A stretch of 64,000 bases of DNA, from contig NZ_AYKT01000006.1 of NCBI RefSeq assembly GCF_000496575.1, forward strand, positions 211,364 through 275,363, in the 5' to 3' direction. Both the position numbers and the translations under genes were made by a program. Of this stretch, positions 19,454 to 30,693 are shown in pieces. Below the pieces are notes generated by a model, which worked only from the letters and a program-made list of their open reading frames with translations, ran no database searches and was not told where the DNA came from. Numbering within the stretch: position 1 is the stretch's first letter; every line of letters starts with the position of its first letter. The stretch is from Geobacillus thermodenitrificans subsp. thermodenitrificans DSM 465. Its GTDB lineage: Bacteria > Bacillota > Bacilli > Bacillales > Anoxybacillaceae.

Positions 19454-19903
19454 TCAGAGCATTGACAGCAGCTGGTTGGACACTTTTTTTGCATCTTTCG
19501 GCGTCCGGCAAATAATGAGGCACGTATCGTCACCGCAAATCGTGCCGACGATTTCACCCCAATCCAAATTGTCGAGCAAGACACCGATGGCGTGAGCGTT
19601 GCCCGGCAACGTCCGCAACACGAGCAAGTTGCCGGTTCCATCTAGCTTAATGAACACGTCGACAAGCGCCCGTTTCAGCTTCTGCAACGGATTGAAGCGC
19701 TGATCGGACGGAAGGCTGTATTTATAGCGGCCGTTAGCCATCGGCACTTTGACGAGCTGCATCTCTTTAATATCGCGCGATACGGTCGCTTGAGTAACGT
19801 TAAAGCCCGCTTCTTTCAGCCGGTCGACGAGCTCGTCTTGCGTTTCGATGTCGCTGTTCATAATAATTTCGCGAATTTTTATGTGCCGTTGCCCTTTGTT
19901 CAA
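19454..19903 (-). CDS. argR: Arginine repressor ArgR/AhrC
   Basis: A 149-residue hexameric arginine-responsive regulator. The N-terminal winged helix is [20 protein letters not shown] with recognition segment [14 protein letters not shown]. The C-terminal oligomerisation and arginine-binding domain contains [15 protein letters not shown] and [14 protein letters not shown]. The TTG at 19903 is the start: GGAGGTG lies 7 bases upstream and it gives the [12 protein letters not shown] start of Geobacillus ArgR. It probably represses arginine biosynthesis and activates catabolism. Confidence 0.96.
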   Translation of the reverse strand: MNKGQRHIKIREIIMNSDIETQDELVDRLKEAGFNVTQATVSRDIKEMQLVKVPMANGRYKYSLPSDQRFNPLQKLKRALVDVFIKLDGTGNLLVLRTLPGNAHAIGVLLDNLDWGEIVGTICGDDTCLIICRTPKDAKKVSNQLLSML

Positions 19904-19986
19904 ATCGAGCCACCTCCTTATGTTCAAAGATGCAGGTTTTCTGCCCGTTCCGCCCTGCAGGGGCCCACCTTTTTCACAGAAGACGC

Positions 19987-20832
19987 TTATTTAGCATCTG
20001 ATTCTCGTTGTCCGGTCCGCAAGCGATCGTGCGCCTCGTTCACGATATGGGCGATCGGCGCCGAAAGACGATTTTCGCCTTTCTCTCCACCAGAATAGAC
20101 GACATGAAGCAAAAACTCAATGTTGCCGTCGCCGCCGGTGATTGGCGAATAAGACAAATGGAGGATATCGAACCCTTCGGCACAGGCAAATTGAACGATC
20201 GACTCAAGCACTTCCCGATGAACATCCGGATCGCGGACGATCCCTTTTTTACCGACGTTTTCCTTGCCGGCTTCAAACTGCGGCTTGACGAGGGCGATCA
20301 CATCACCGCCCGGCACAATAACCGTCTTAACGACAGGCAAAATGAGTCGAAGCGAAATGAATGATACGTCAATAACCGCTACTTCCGGCATCCCTTTTGT
20401 AAACAAATCTGGCGTCACGTAACGGAAGTTCGTTCGCTCCATGACAACGACGCGCTCGTCCTGACGAAGCTTCCACGCGAGCTGGTTATAGCCGACGTCA
20501 ACGGCGTACGATAACTTCGCTCCGTGTTGTAAAGCACAATCAGTAAATCCGCCAGTCGACGCGCCGATATCAAGCACAATTTTATTTTCAACGCTGATCT
20601 GAAACTCACGCAACGCTTTTTCCAATTTTAAGCCGCCGCGGCTGACATATGGAAGCGGATTGCCTTTCACCTCAAGCGGGATGTCAGCCGGCACTTTTTC
20701 TCCGGGTTTCTCGAGCCGGACATCGTTTGAATAGACAAGCCCGGCCATGATGGCCCGCTTCGCCTTTTCCCGCGTTTCTGCCAACCCGCGTTCAACAAGC
20801 AACACATCGAGCCGTTCTTTCTTTCCTTTCAT
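19987..20832 (-). CDS. tlyA: TlyA-family rRNA methyltransferase (YqxC)
   Basis: A 281-residue protein with an N-terminal S4 RNA-binding domain ([20 protein letters not shown]) and an FtsJ-type SAM-dependent methyltransferase domain ([35 protein letters not shown]). Family members 2'-O-methylate ribosomal RNA; older names call them haemolysin A. I use the ATG at 20832; a TTG at 20839-20841 overlaps the dxs stop but has no room for a ribosome binding site. It follows dxs directly. Confidence 0.88.
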   Translation of the reverse strand: MKGKKERLDVLLVERGLAETREKAKRAIMAGLVYSNDVRLEKPGEKVPADIPLEVKGNPLPYVSRGGLKLEKALREFQISVENKIVLDIGASTGGFTDCALQHGAKLSYAVDVGYNQLAWKLRQDERVVVMERTNFRYVTPDLFTKGMPEVAVIDVSFISLRLILPVVKTVIVPGGDVIALVKPQFEAGKENVGKKGIVRDPDVHREVLESIVQFACAEGFDILHLSYSPITGGDGNIEFLLHVVYSGGEKGENRLSAPIAHIVNEAHDRLRTGQRESDAK

Positions 20833-20837
20833 CTTTC

Positions 20838-22730
20838 TCAAGCCCTTTTCTGTTTTCTTGGCATAATCGTTTTGATGCGATCAGCGACATGGGCTGCCGT
20901 CAGCCCGATTTCGTCCAGCAGCTCGCTGACACTTCCATGCTCGATAAAGCGATCAGGAATGCCCATCCGTTCAATGACCGCCTGGTGGTAGCCATGGTCA
21001 TGGGCAAATTCAAGCACGGAACTGCCAAAACCGCCTTGCAAGACCGCCTCTTCAATCGTTAATATCGGCAGACGGCTCTCGAGCAATTCGTGAAGCATCG
21101 CTTCATCCATCGGCTTCAGAAAGCGGGCATTGACGACTTTCACCGACACGCCGTCTCTCGCCAACTGTTCAGCCGCCTCAAGCGCCATCGAAATCGTCGT
21201 CCCAAACGTTAAAATCACCGCATCGCTGCCGTCGCGCAGCACCTCCCATGTGCCGATCGGAATTTCTTTCAGTTCCTCATCAAGCGGAACGCCAAGTCCG
21301 TTACCGCGCGGAAAACGCATGGCGATCGGCCCGTCATCATAGCGGAGGGCAGTGTACACCATATGCTGGCCTTCGTTTTCATCCTTTGGCATCATCAAAA
21401 CAAGGTTCGGCACATGGCGCAAAAAGGCGATGTCAAACACCCCTTGATGTGTTTCGCCGTCAGCACCGACAAGTCCGGCGCGGTCAATGGCGAAAAAGAC
21501 GTTTAAATTTTGCCGGCATACGTCATGAACCACTTGATCATATGCCCGCTGCAAAAACGTCGAGTAAATGGCCAAAAACGGTTTCATCCCTTGCGTTGCC
21601 AGTCCGGCCGCAAGCGTCGTCGCATGCTGTTCGGCGATGCCAACATCAAACATCCGATCCGGAAATTCGCTCGCAAACCCTTCAAGCTTCGAACCAACCG
21701 GCATCGCCGGTGTAATGGCGACAATGCGCGGGTCAGTGCGGGCAATCCGGCGTACTGTTTCACTGACCAGCCCGCTCCATGACGGTCCCCCTTCTTTTGT
21801 CTTGACAAAGGTACCAGTTTCGATTTTGTATGGCCCTGTGCCGTGCCACGTGCCGACTTTGTCATTTTCTGCCGGGCTGTAGCCTTTCCCTTTTTTCGTG
21901 ATCACGTGCACAAGAACCGGGCCTTTCACCTTCTTCGCATAGCGCAAGTTTTCAAGCAAATCCTCAAAATCGTGGCCGTCAACCGGACCTAAATACGTAA
22001 ACCCAAGCTCCTCAAAAAACACGCCGGAAACGAGCAAGTACTTTAAACTGTCCTTCAACCGCTCAGCGGTCGCCGCCAACTTGCCGCCGACCGCCGGAAT
22101 GCGTTTGAGCAACAGTTCGAGCTCGTCCTTGACCCATTGGTATTTGCCGGCGGTGCGCAGTCGGCCAAGAATGTTGTGCAACGCTCCGACGTTCGGGGCG
22201 ATGGACATTTCATTATCGTTTAAGATCACGATCATATCCGTTTTTTCATGACCGATATGGTTGAGCGCCTCAAGCGCCATCCCACCGGTCAACGCTCCAT
22301 CGCCGATAATCGGCACAATGTATTCATCCGTCCCTTTCAAATCGCGGGCGATCGCCATTCCCATCGCTGCCGACAGCGATGTCGAGCTATGACCGGTTTC
22401 CCAGACATCATGCTCGCTTTCACTCCGCTTCGGAAACCCCGACAGCCCTTTATATTGCCGAAGCGTATCAAACTCGGCGGCGCGCCCGGTCAAAATTTTA
22501 TGCACGTACGACTGATGGCCGACGTCCCAAATGAGCTTATCTTTCGGGCTGTCAAACTCCCGATGAAGGGCGATCGTCAGCTCGACGACCCCTAAATTTG
22601 GACCGATATGTCCGCCTGTTTTCGACAGCTTTTCAATTAAAAATCGCCGGATATCGGCGCTTAACTGTTTCAGCTGGGGAATCGACATGGTTTTTACCAC
22701 GCGCGGATGTTCAATTTTCGTTAAGTCCAA
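20838..22730 (-). CDS. dxs: 1-deoxy-D-xylulose-5-phosphate synthase
   Basis: A 630-residue thiamine-diphosphate enzyme that condenses pyruvate and glyceraldehyde-3-phosphate, the first step of the MEP isoprenoid pathway. The signature [16 protein letters not shown], ThDP motif [15 protein letters not shown], transketolase segment [18 protein letters not shown] and C-terminal region are intact. The TTG at 22730 (reading [13 protein letters not shown]) gives the known Geobacillus length; the frame opens 3 codons earlier with a GTG. ispA lies immediately upstream, so isoprenoid precursor synthesis is clustered. Confidence 0.96.
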   Translation of the reverse strand: MDLTKIEHPRVVKTMSIPQLKQLSADIRRFLIEKLSKTGGHIGPNLGVVELTIALHREFDSPKDKLIWDVGHQSYVHKILTGRAAEFDTLRQYKGLSGFPKRSESEHDVWETGHSSTSLSAAMGMAIARDLKGTDEYIVPIIGDGALTGGMALEALNHIGHEKTDMIVILNDNEMSIAPNVGALHNILGRLRTAGKYQWVKDELELLLKRIPAVGGKLAATAERLKDSLKYLLVSGVFFEELGFTYLGPVDGHDFEDLLENLRYAKKVKGPVLVHVITKKGKGYSPAENDKVGTWHGTGPYKIETGTFVKTKEGGPSWSGLVSETVRRIARTDPRIVAITPAMPVGSKLEGFASEFPDRMFDVGIAEQHATTLAAGLATQGMKPFLAIYSTFLQRAYDQVVHDVCRQNLNVFFAIDRAGLVGADGETHQGVFDIAFLRHVPNLVLMMPKDENEGQHMVYTALRYDDGPIAMRFPRGNGLGVPLDEELKEIPIGTWEVLRDGSDAVILTFGTTISMALEAAEQLARDGVSVKVVNARFLKPMDEAMLHELLESRLPILTIEEAVLQGGFGSSVLEFAHDHGYHQAVIERMGIPDRFIEHGSVSELLDEIGLTAAHVADRIKTIMPRKQKRA

Positions 22731-22931
22731 CAAGATCACTCGCTTTCATTTGGTCGTTCTCCGAGCCGGTTCTCCCATGATACAGGTAGTATTATTATAC
22801 ATGATTCGGCACGAAAAATCGACTTTTGCCGATGAAGCAAGGCCATGCCGTCCGTTCTGTGAGTATAGCACAAAAGAAATGCAGAAAGAATCGGGCGGGG
22901 AGTTGTGGCACCTACTTGTCGAACGGAGAAC

Positions 22932-22988
22932 AAAAAACAGCCGCCTTCGGTTCCGAATCAAAACAAACGCGGAGCGAAGGCGGCTGTC
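22932..22988 (-). terminator. Terminator after ispA
   Basis: 12-bp stem CAGCCGCCTTCG / CGAAGGCGGCTG with a long loop, followed by TTTTTTG on the minus strand. It separates the ispA transcript from dxs, so dxs needs its own promoter. A TATAAT on the minus strand at 22799-22794 is a candidate -10. Confidence 0.75.
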
Positions 22989-22994
22989 TCATGA

Positions 22995-23888
22995 TTAGTG
23001 GTCGCGGACAGCGACAAGTTCGCAAATATAGGCGAGCGTGGCACCATCAACATCAGCTTGCTGTAAATGACGCTTCGCCGCATCAATATGAAACGCCAGT
23101 TTTTCTTTTGCACCGGCAAGCGACAGCAGCGCCGGGTAGGTGGCCTTATGATTTTCACGGTCGCTGCCGACCCGTTTTCCAATTTTCTCTTCCGTTCCTT
23201 CAATGTCAAGAATATCGTCACGAATTTGAAAGGCGAGACCTAAATGAGCGGCAAATTCGTTAAGCTCGCGCATTTGCCGGGCATCGGCGCCACCGAGTAG
23301 CGCCCCGGCATGCACACTATATTGCAGCATTTTTCCGGTTTTGTGACGGTGGATGTATTCCAGTTCGGCGAGCGCCAGTGTTTTTCCTTCTCCTTCCATA
23401 TCAGCGACTTGCCCGGCCACCATCCCTTCCGGGCCAGCCGCTTTCGCCAGCTCTGCGATCAACTGCAGCCGGACATCAACAGGCACACGTTCATCATGGA
23501 TCTCGGCGATCAATTGAAACGCGTACGTCAACAGCCCATCTCCCGCCAAAATGGCCATCGCCTCACCAAACACTTTATGGTTTGTCGGCTTGCCGCGCCG
23601 TAAATCGTCATTGTCCATGCTCGGCAAATCGTCATGGATAAGCGAATACGTATGGATCATTTCAATCGCGCAAGCCACCGGCAGGCCGAGCGACGGATTT
23701 TGGCCGAGCGCTTGAATCGTTGACAACAACAAGAGCGGGCGAATGCGCTTGCCGCCGGCTTCAAGCGAGTAAGCCATCGCTTTTTTCAGCGTCTCCGGAC
23801 CATGAAGCTGAGCAATGTAGCGAGACAATGCCGCCTCAACAGCCTGTTTTTGCTCGTTTAAAAATTGTTCAATCTCAAGCGACGCCAC
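22995..23888 (-). CDS. ispA: Farnesyl diphosphate synthase
   Basis: A 297-residue short-chain prenyltransferase making geranyl and farnesyl diphosphate from DMAPP and IPP. The first aspartate-rich motif is in LIHDDLPSMDNDD and the second in FQIRDDILDIEG. GGKRIRPLL binds IPP. It closely resembles the well-studied G. stearothermophilus enzyme. It is the last gene of a folD-xseA-xseB-ispA run; xseB ends 3 bp upstream. Confidence 0.96.
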   Translation of the reverse strand: MASLEIEQFLNEQKQAVEAALSRYIAQLHGPETLKKAMAYSLEAGGKRIRPLLLLSTIQALGQNPSLGLPVACAIEMIHTYSLIHDDLPSMDNDDLRRGKPTNHKVFGEAMAILAGDGLLTYAFQLIAEIHDERVPVDVRLQLIAELAKAAGPEGMVAGQVADMEGEGKTLALAELEYIHRHKTGKMLQYSVHAGALLGGADARQMRELNEFAAHLGLAFQIRDDILDIEGTEEKIGKRVGSDRENHKATYPALLSLAGAKEKLAFHIDAAKRHLQQADVDGATLAYICELVAVRDH

Positions 23889-23891
23889 CTG

Positions 23892-24122
23892 TCATGCCTC
23901 CTCTGGCGAAAAAGGAACGAGCTCGCCGTCTTCGCGCAACATATACTCGAGCTGTTTTTCAACGTGCTGCAATTTATCATGGCAAAGTTTCGACAGTTTC
24001 ATGCCTTCTTGAAAAAAGGCAATGGCATCTTCAAGCGGCACGTTTCCCTCTTCCAATTTTTCAACGATCGATTCCAGCTGTTTCATTGCTTCTTCAAACG
24101 TCATTTCTTTTTCTTCGCTCAT
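23892..24122 (-). CDS. xseB: Exodeoxyribonuclease VII small subunit
   Basis: A 76-residue, mostly helical, acidic protein ([39 protein letters not shown]), the usual XseB form. The ATG at 24122 overlaps the xseA stop (ATGA), with GGAGG upstream inside xseA. The longer frame to 24155 is not needed. It binds XseA to form the single-strand nuclease. Confidence 0.95.
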   Translation of the reverse strand: MSEEKEMTFEEAMKQLESIVEKLEEGNVPLEDAIAFFQEGMKLSKLCHDKLQHVEKQLEYMLREDGELVPFSPEEA

Positions 24123-25465
24123 GTCGTTTTTTCCTCCACTCCCATCACTTGGCAATCGACTTGTCCGTCTTGAACCCGGATGGACAGGCGCTCACCGACC
24201 TGGAGTTGACCGATCCGTTTCACAAGCTCGTGCCGCTCATTGTACACCAAACTATAGCCGCGTTCCATGATGCGGAGCGGGCTGAGCGCTTCCAGCCGAG
24301 CGACATGGGAACGAAAGCGGAACGCATGGCGCTCCAAGGCGGTGCGCATCGCTTTTTCAAGCGCGACGGCGGTCGCTTTTTGCCGCTCTTTCATCCGCTC
24401 AAGCTCCGCCTCCGGGTGATGGCGCCACAGTCTCAGGTGCAATTCTCGCAGCCGCTGGCGTTTTTTATCCACCAGCCGTTCGCGTTGGCGGGCGAGTCGT
24501 TCGAGCAACGCGTCGAGCTGCTGCTCTTTTTGTTCATAAAGACGCTTCGGATAGCGGAATGCGTACGACGCCTGTAGTCGAGCGAGCCGCTCCTGGTTGG
24601 CCGCCAGCCGCTCTTTCATGGCACGGATGAGCCGCCATTTCCGCTCGGCGATCCGCTCAGCCAACTCCCCGATGTGCGGCACTGCCAGCTCAGCCGCCGC
24701 CGTCGGCGTTGGCGCCCGCAAATCCGCGACAAAATCGGCGATGGTAAAATCCGTCTCGTGGCCGACGGCGGAAATGACCGGCACGCGGGAAGCGAAAATG
24801 GCGCGGGCGACGATTTCTTCGTTAAACGCCCACAGCTCTTCAATCGAGCCGCCCCCGCGACCGACGATAAGCACGTCAACCTCGCTAAAATCATTCGCCC
24901 GCTCGATAGCGCGCACGATCGACGGCGCTGCCCCTTCCCCTTGCACGAGCGCTGGAAATAAAATGACTTTCGCGAGCGGATAGCGACGACGAATCGTCGT
25001 CATAATATCCCGCACCGCCGCCCCGGTCGGTGACGTGACGACGCCGACACAGCGCGGAAACGCTGGCAGCGGCTTTTTATGAGCCGACGAAAACAGCCCT
25101 TCCGCTTCAAGCCGCTGTTTCAGCTGTTCGTACGCTAAATATAGGCGGCCGATGCCTTCCGGCTGCATTTCTTTCACATATAGTTGATAGTTGCCGTTCG
25201 GTTCATAGACGGAAATTTCCCCGCGTACGAGCACGTTCATTCCGTCTTCGGGGCGGAACGGCAAATGCTGATTGTAGCCGGCGAACATGACCGCGGCGAT
25301 GCGCGCCTCGCTATCTTTTAATGTAAAGTACATATGGCCGCGCGAATGCTGTTTAAAGTTTGAAATCTCACCTTTTATCCATAAATCGCGCAAATGGGGA
25401 TCAACGTCGAATTTGCGCTTGATGTATTTTGTCAGCGCTCCGACGGTCACGTATTTTACTTCCAC
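24119..25465 (-). CDS. xseA: Exodeoxyribonuclease VII large subunit
   Basis: A 448-residue catalytic subunit. An N-terminal OB fold ([20 protein letters not shown]) is followed by the catalytic core ([55 protein letters not shown]) and a long Arg-rich coiled coil. I use the GTG at 25465 (reading [16 protein letters not shown]), preceded by GAGGG. It starts 12 bp after folD ends. Confidence 0.95.
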   Translation of the reverse strand: MEVKYVTVGALTKYIKRKFDVDPHLRDLWIKGEISNFKQHSRGHMYFTLKDSEARIAAVMFAGYNQHLPFRPEDGMNVLVRGEISVYEPNGNYQLYVKEMQPEGIGRLYLAYEQLKQRLEAEGLFSSAHKKPLPAFPRCVGVVTSPTGAAVRDIMTTIRRRYPLAKVILFPALVQGEGAAPSIVRAIERANDFSEVDVLIVGRGGGSIEELWAFNEEIVARAIFASRVPVISAVGHETDFTIADFVADLRAPTPTAAAELAVPHIGELAERIAERKWRLIRAMKERLAANQERLARLQASYAFRYPKRLYEQKEQQLDALLERLARQRERLVDKKRQRLRELHLRLWRHHPEAELERMKERQKATAVALEKAMRTALERHAFRFRSHVARLEALSPLRIMERGYSLVYNERHELVKRIGQLQVGERLSIRVQDGQVDCQVMGVEEKTT

Positions 25466-25476
25466 AAAAAACGCCC

Positions 25477-26331
25477 TCACTTCGCAGCGAGCTGCCGTGC
25501 TGCTTCCATCGTATTGTGCAACAGCATCGTAATCGTCATCGGCCCGACCCCTCCCGGCACCGGCGTCACATAGCTGGCCACTTCTTTGACGGCGTCGAAA
25601 TCGACATCACCGCACAATTTGCCGCTCTCCAGTCGGTTGACGCCGACGTCAATGACGACCGCTCCCGGCTTCACATGTTCCGGGCCGATAAGGCGTGCCT
25701 TGCCGACAGCAACGATTAAAATGTCAGCCTGGCGGGTGATGGCGGCCAAATCCGGTGTTTTCGAGTGAGCGTAGGTGACGGTCGCATGTTCACGCAAAAA
25801 CAGCTGGCCGACCGGCTTGCCGACGATATTGCTGCGTCCGACGACGACAACATGCTTTCCGGCGATGTCGATGCCGGCCGATTTGACCATCACCAGTACG
25901 CCGTGCGGGGTGCACGGAAGAAACGCCGGCTGGCCGATCATCATTTTTCCAACATTAATCGGATGAAACCCGTCGACATCTTTTTCCGGAGCGATTGTTT
26001 CAATCACCGACCACTCGCGAATATGAGCAGGTAGCGGCAGCTGCACTAAAATGCCGTGCACTGTCGGATCAGCGTTCAGCTCTTGAATTTTGGCGAGCAA
26101 CTCTTCTTCGCTGATCGTGGCCGGAAATGTGTAAAGGAGTGAACGAATGCCGACTTCGGCACACGCTTTTTGTTTTCCTTTCACATAGGAATGCGATGCG
26201 GGGTCGTCGCCAACAAGAATGACGGCCAGTCCCGGTTCGATGCCGTTTGCCTTTAACTTTGCTACTTCATCCGCCAATTCGGCGCGAATCGTTTTTGCCA
26301 ATTCCGTTCCGCTAATGATTTGTGCTGTCAT
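25477..26331 (-). CDS. folD: Methylenetetrahydrofolate dehydrogenase/cyclohydrolase
   Basis: A 284-residue bifunctional one-carbon enzyme. The catalytic Lys lies in [22 protein letters not shown] and the NADP-binding [18 protein letters not shown] are present, ending with [15 protein letters not shown]. It interconverts 5,10-methylene-THF and 10-formyl-THF. It heads the folD-xseA-xseB-ispA group. Confidence 0.96.
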   Translation of the reverse strand: MTAQIISGTELAKTIRAELADEVAKLKANGIEPGLAVILVGDDPASHSYVKGKQKACAEVGIRSLLYTFPATISEEELLAKIQELNADPTVHGILVQLPLPAHIREWSVIETIAPEKDVDGFHPINVGKMMIGQPAFLPCTPHGVLVMVKSAGIDIAGKHVVVVGRSNIVGKPVGQLFLREHATVTYAHSKTPDLAAITRQADILIVAVGKARLIGPEHVKPGAVVIDVGVNRLESGKLCGDVDFDAVKEVASYVTPVPGGVGPMTITMLLHNTMEAARQLAAK

Positions 26332-26421
26332 TGTGTCTCGCTTCCCCTCTCCTCATTCATTGGTCAATATGAGTCCGCCTACACCTAGGTAAATCGAAAC
26401 TTCGTTTGCTGCTTGCGGTTG

Positions 26422-26814
26422 TTACTTTTGCAACGCCGCTTTCACTTTTGAAAGCACGCCGTTGACAAAGCTTCCGGATTTCCAATCGCCAAATTTTTTC
26501 GCTAGTTCAACCGCCTCATCGAGGCTGACACTCACTGGCACGTCATCGACATATTTCATTTCATACGTCGCCATTCGTAAAATAACCCGGTCAACATTGG
26601 CGACCCGCTCGAGCTTCCATTTTTCCAAATTCGAGCGCAACAGCTCGTCAATTTCCGCCCGGTGCTCAATAACACCGAATACGAGCTGGCGCAAAAACGG
26701 ATCCACTTCGCCGCTTCCTGTCACATTGCCGATCGCCTCATCAGGAGGAATGTGACCAACATCGATTTGGAATAGCGCCTGTAACGCCTTTTCGCGTGCT
26801 TCATGCCGCTTCAT
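26422..26814 (-). CDS. nusB: Transcription antitermination factor NusB
   Basis: A 130-residue all-helical RNA-binding protein ([16 protein letters not shown] near the N-terminus, [26 protein letters not shown] at the end). It works in rRNA antitermination complexes. GGAGGAGG precedes the ATG. It stands 91 bp upstream of folD. Confidence 0.95.
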   Translation of the reverse strand: MKRHEAREKALQALFQIDVGHIPPDEAIGNVTGSGEVDPFLRQLVFGVIEHRAEIDELLRSNLEKWKLERVANVDRVILRMATYEMKYVDDVPVSVSLDEAVELAKKFGDWKSGSFVNGVLSKVKAALQK

Positions 26815-26970
26815 TACCTTCCTCCTCCCTAAACACGAACATTTATATTGAAATCATATCATATTTTTCGGAAAAAGCCAGCCCTTTCCCACAAATCATT
26901 AGCGATACCGGTTTGCTACCGCTAGCCGTGCTAACGGCCCCGTTCATTACAATAACAAACTTTGGCGAAA

Positions 26971-27013
26971 AAAACAAAAGGCGGCTGCTTCGAAAGCAGC
27001 TGCCTTTTGTTGC
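26971..27013 (-). terminator. Terminator of the accB-accC-Asp23 operon
   Basis: Stem CAAAAGGCAGCTGCTT / AGCAGCCGCCTTTTG (one mismatch), followed by a T-run on the minus strand, starting 2 bp past the Asp23-family stop. Confidence 0.85.
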
Positions 27014-27014
27014 G

Positions 27015-27419
27015 TTACCGTTGTTCGACCGCATCTTGCTCCGGCTTTCCGGTCTCAAACTGGATGCCGACAATGTGGACGTTTACTTCGCTCGTTTCCA
27101 AGCCAGTCATGTTCCAAAGCGCTTGGCGCACATTTTCTTGCACTTTTTTCGCCACGTTTGGAATCGATGCGCCGAATTGAACAAGACAGTACAGATCGAT
27201 CACGACGCCGTCGTCGCGCAAGTCGACTTTCACACCTTTGCCATGATATTTTTTGCCGAACCGTTCCGCGACGCCGGCGGCGAAATTGCCGCGCATTTGC
27301 GCGATGCCGTCAACTTCGCTCGCCGCGATGCCGGCGATCACTTCAATGACCTCCGGTGCGATTTCCACTTTGCCAAGCCCAGCATACTCCTGACTGGGTT
27401 CAAACACATGTTCAGACAT
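27015..27419 (-). CDS. yqhY: Asp23/Gls24-family protein (YqhY)
   Basis: A 134-residue Asp23 domain protein (GKVEIAPEVIEVIAGIAASE, GVKVDLRDDGVVIDLYCLVQ). Family members are envelope-stress-linked. The homologue YqhY in B. subtilis is encoded with accB-accC and influences acetyl-CoA carboxylase activity. Here too it is the third gene, 10 bp after accC, so a link to fatty-acid synthesis is likely. Confidence 0.88.
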   Translation of the reverse strand: MSEHVFEPSQEYAGLGKVEIAPEVIEVIAGIAASEVDGIAQMRGNFAAGVAERFGKKYHGKGVKVDLRDDGVVIDLYCLVQFGASIPNVAKKVQENVRQALWNMTGLETSEVNVHIVGIQFETGKPEQDAVEQR

Positions 27420-27429
27420 AAGGCACCTC

Positions 27430-28785
27430 CTATTCCGCCTTCATAATATCATATAACTCCAAAAACTTTGTATTAAACTCGCCGCTTTGAAATTTCTCAT
27501 GCTCCATTAATTTTATGTGGAACGGAATCGTCGTATGAATGCCTTCGATGATAAACTCGCCAAGCGCTCGTCTCATGCGGGCGATCGCTTCCTCGCGCGT
27601 CGGTGCATGGACGATCAATTTAGCGATCATCGAGTCGTAATACGGCGGAATCGCATAACCTGGATAAGCAGCGGAATCGACGCGCACACCCGGCCCACCT
27701 GGCGGCAAGTACATGGCGATTTTCCCCGGCGACGGCATGAAGTTTTTCGCCGGATTTTCCGCGTTGATGCGGCATTCAATCGCCCAACCGTTAAAGACGA
27801 CGTCCTCTTGGGTGAGGGACAGCTTTTCACCGGATGCGATGCGGATTTGCTCTTTCACTAAATCGACGCCAGTGATCAACTCGGTGACTGGATGCTCGAC
27901 TTGAATGCGCGTATTCATCTCCATGAAATAAAACTCGTTGTTCCGGTGGTCGAAAATAAATTCAACCGTGCCGGCGCCGGTGTAATTGACCGCTTTTGCC
28001 GCCTTGACCGCCGCTTCGCCCATTTTTTGGCGAATCTCATCATCGAGCGCTGGCGATGGAGCTTCTTCAACAAGCTTTTGCAGCCGGCGCTGAATCGTGC
28101 AGTCGCGCTCGCCGAGATGGATCGTATTGCCGTACGAATCGGCCAGCACTTGAATCTCAACATGGCGAAAATCTTCAATATACTTTTCAATATACACGCC
28201 TGGATTGCCGAATGCAGTTGCCGCTTCTTGCTGAGTGATGTTAATCCCTTTGATGAGCTCCTCTTCGTTGCGGGCGACGCGAATCCCTTTTCCACCGCCG
28301 CCGGCCGTCGCTTTAATGATGACCGGGTAGCCGATCTCTGCGGCGATGGCCCGCGCTTCATCAATGCTTTCAATCACTCCGCGCGATCCGGGCACGATCG
28401 GCACGCCGGCTTCACGCATCGTCTCGCGAGCGATATCTTTAATGCCCATTTTTGTAATCGCTTCCGGACTCGGACCGATAAACGTAACATTGCACTCACG
28501 GCACAGCTCGGCAAATGCCTCATTCTCCGCCAAAAATCCGTAACCCGGGTGAATGGCGTCACAACCGGTTAGCGTGGCGACGCTCATGATGTTCGTGAAA
28601 TTTAAATAACTGTCTTTTGAAGCGGTCGGTCCGATGCAGTACGCCTCATCCGCGAGCTGCACATGCAGGGCGTCGCGATCAGCTTCCGAAAACACGGCGA
28701 CCGTCTCAATGCCGAGCTCGCGGCAAGCGCGGATGATGCGGACAGCGATTTCCCCGCGGTTTGCCACTAACACTTTTTTGATCAT
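27430..28785 (-). CDS. accC: Acetyl-CoA carboxylase, biotin carboxylase subunit
   Basis: A 451-residue ATP-grasp enzyme that carboxylates biotin on AccB. An N-terminal pre-ATP-grasp ([19 protein letters not shown]) is followed by the Gly-rich ATP loop [41 protein letters not shown], and [13 protein letters not shown] with the catalytic Arg and Glu. Normal length. It is 15 bp downstream of accB. Confidence 0.97.
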   Translation of the reverse strand: MIKKVLVANRGEIAVRIIRACRELGIETVAVFSEADRDALHVQLADEAYCIGPTASKDSYLNFTNIMSVATLTGCDAIHPGYGFLAENEAFAELCRECNVTFIGPSPEAITKMGIKDIARETMREAGVPIVPGSRGVIESIDEARAIAAEIGYPVIIKATAGGGGKGIRVARNEEELIKGINITQQEAATAFGNPGVYIEKYIEDFRHVEIQVLADSYGNTIHLGERDCTIQRRLQKLVEEAPSPALDDEIRQKMGEAAVKAAKAVNYTGAGTVEFIFDHRNNEFYFMEMNTRIQVEHPVTELITGVDLVKEQIRIASGEKLSLTQEDVVFNGWAIECRINAENPAKNFMPSPGKIAMYLPPGGPGVRVDSAAYPGYAIPPYYDSMIAKLIVHAPTREEAIARMRRALGEFIIEGIHTTIPFHIKLMEHEKFQSGEFNTKFLELYDIMKAE

Positions 28786-28800
28786 TCTCCGTTCTCTCCC

Positions 28801-29319
28801 TTATTCAGGCTTGACCAAAAATAACGGCTGGCCGTATTCGACGAGCTGGCCGTTTTGCACGAGCACCTCGACAATTTCGCCGTCGACTTCCGCTTCAATT
28901 TCATTAAACAGCTTCATCGCTTCAATAATGCAAACAACCGTATCTTTTTTCACTTTATCGCCCGGCTTCACATAAGGCGGCTTATCTGGCGCCGGAGCAG
29001 CGTAAAACGTGCCGACCATCGGCGACGTAATTTGGTGGAAGTTGCCCTCTGGCGCTTGCTTGACTTCCGGAGCAGCTGGTTTTTCCGCTTCTGGAGCCGG
29101 CGCTTCCGGAGCGGCTGTTTGAACCGGAGGAGCTGTCGGAGCCGGTTCAACAACGACCGGAGCAGCAGGCGTCGCCTGTACGGCTACCGTCGGCTCGGCT
29201 GCAACAGCCGTCGCGGCTTTTTTCATATGTACTTTCGTTTCACCTTGTTCGTATACAAATTCGTCGATCGAAGATTGGTCAACCAACCGAATCAATTCAC
29301 GGATTTCTTGAATTTTCAT
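28801..29319 (-). CDS. accB: Acetyl-CoA carboxylase, biotin carboxyl carrier protein
   Basis: A 172-residue BCCP. A helical N-terminus ([20 protein letters not shown]) leads to a long Ala/Pro/Val linker (~45-95) and a biotinyl domain whose biotin Lys is in [19 protein letters not shown] use the ATG at 29319; the frame opens three codons earlier with a GTG that overlaps the ribosome binding site. First gene of accB-accC-yqhY. Confidence 0.96.
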   Translation of the reverse strand: MKIQEIRELIRLVDQSSIDEFVYEQGETKVHMKKAATAVAAEPTVAVQATPAAPVVVEPAPTAPPVQTAAPEAPAPEAEKPAAPEVKQAPEGNFHQITSPMVGTFYAAPAPDKPPYVKPGDKVKKDTVVCIIEAMKLFNEIEAEVDGEIVEVLVQNGQLVEYGQPLFLVKPE

Positions 29320-29431
29320 CGACCTCACACCTTTCTTCCATTGTCAAGAAGTCCATTCTTAGCAGAAGGTAATAAAACGCGCTCATAACGATTATACACA
29401 CAACCATAGGACAAACAAAAGGTTTTTGTGC

Positions 29432-29461
29432 AAAAAAGAAGCTGCTCCTATATCGAGCAGC
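29432..29461 (-). terminator. Terminator of the spoIIIA operon
   Basis: GCTGCTC / GAGCAGC stem with 7-base loop and TTCTTTTTTG on the minus strand, 5 bp past the spoIIIAH stop. Confidence 0.85.
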
Positions 29462-29465
29462 ACGT

Positions 29466-30026
29466 TCATCCCGCCGGCTGGAACTCAACGGTCACATATT
29501 CGGCGTCCGGAATTTCCTTTTTCACCATATGGATCACTTCGTTGGCCGATTTGGCTGAGCTTTCTTTCGCTTTAATCGTCACGCGCACTTGGTCGTCATC
29601 AGCGCGCACGAACACATCTTCATAACCGCCTTTTGATTTAATAAGTGTCTCCAATGTCGCTTCTTTTTCAGACAGAGCTTGCAGCTGTTCAATTTTATCC
29701 AACGCCTCATTTTTCTCTTCCGCCGTCGCGTTCGCCGAAGCGACGATGGCGTTCAGCTCATCGCGCAGCCGGCTTCGTTCATCTTCAATTTTCATGCGCA
29801 GCGCCATAAACAAATCATCGTCTGTTTTGTCAGCTTTTGATGGATTGTCTTTCGCCCCCGTTTCTTCAATGGAGACACTTGGCTGTTCTTTTGTTTTATC
29901 TGCTTTGCCATTGGTGGTAAACGCTGTGCTGTCCCCCATCTCTTTTGGTGCCGTCACGTAATAGACCGATAGCACAACCACTAAGCTTAACATCGTCAAC
30001 AGCCACACGGTTTGTTTTTTCAACAT
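29466..30026 (-). CDS. spoIIIAH: Stage III sporulation protein AH
   Basis: A 186-residue mother-cell membrane protein. One N-terminal membrane segment (VWLLTMLSLVVVLSVYYV) leads to a charged linker and helical region, then a C-terminal ring-building fold (YEDVFVRADDDQVRVTIKAK). Its extracytoplasmic domain binds forespore SpoIIQ to form the feeding-tube channel. Last gene of the operon. Confidence 0.95.
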   Translation of the reverse strand: MLKKQTVWLLTMLSLVVVLSVYYVTAPKEMGDSTAFTTNGKADKTKEQPSVSIEETGAKDNPSKADKTDDDLFMALRMKIEDERSRLRDELNAIVASANATAEEKNEALDKIEQLQALSEKEATLETLIKSKGGYEDVFVRADDDQVRVTIKAKESSAKSANEVIHMVKKEIPDAEYVTVEFQPAG

Positions 30027-30049
30027 GCCGATCTCCTCCCCTTACCCGG

Positions 30050-30688
30050 TCATTTTTTCGGCAAGACAGCGACGCGATAGCTTGGAACGTTTAACACTCG
30101 CGTCACAGCCTCGACAATCCATTTTTTAATTTGCAAGTTGTCCGCTCCTTTAGCGACGACAAGCACGCCACGAATGTCAGGCTTTTTCGTGGCGACAACA
30201 AGCGGCGTTTCTTCTTCGCCGTTGCGGATAATGATCACTTCTTCATTGGTTGACTCGTTTTCAATCGTCCGTTTTCCGCCTTCCTTGTCGCCTTCCTTCG
30301 TTGTTTGCTTCTGGGTCGATCGTTTTTTCTCAAATAATTTCAACTCTGTCGAATCAAGGTTGACAACTACGGTGACATCCTCCACTCCTTCAATGGCTTC
30401 GAGTGCGGCTTTTAATTCTTTTTCATACCTTTCCTCATAGGCGGCAATCACTTTCTCTTTCGTCTCTTTGCTTGACAAAAACGCCGGCTCGGATGGAGCA
30501 TCTGATTGCTCAGCGGAAGGCGTTGCCGGAACATCTTCCCCACTTTTCGTAAAGTGGCTCACTACCATAAGCGCAACGCCGGCCAACAACAGGGCCACAA
30601 CATAGGAAAACGGCATTTTTTTTCGGACTCCATCCCCGTCCCCTTCTTTCGGCGGCGAGGAGAAGAGCCGTTTTATAAACTGGAGCAT
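30050..30688 (-). CDS. spoIIIAG: Stage III sporulation protein AG
   Basis: A 212-residue protein with one membrane segment (~26-44, SYVVALLLAGVALMVVSHF). The extracytoplasmic part carries the ring-building motif (EKELKAALEAIEGVEDVTVV, KPDIRGVLVVAKGADNLQIK) interrupted by a Lys/Glu-rich insertion (~120-155). In B. subtilis it forms a large ring in the intermembrane channel. GGGGGG precedes the ATG. Confidence 0.94.
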   Translation of the reverse strand: MLQFIKRLFSSPPKEGDGDGVRKKMPFSYVVALLLAGVALMVVSHFTKSGEDVPATPSAEQSDAPSEPAFLSSKETKEKVIAAYEERYEKELKAALEAIEGVEDVTVVVNLDSTELKLFEKKRSTQKQTTKEGDKEGGKRTIENESTNEEVIIIRNGEEETPLVVATKKPDIRGVLVVAKGADNLQIKKWIVEAVTRVLNVPSYRVAVLPKK

Positions 30689-30693
30689 CCCCC

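Noticed and set aside
23720..24577. 285-codon plus-strand frame
   Set aside because: Lies wholly antisense to ispA, xseB and xseA, which are clear genes; composition is Arg/Phe/His-rich as typical for shadow frames.
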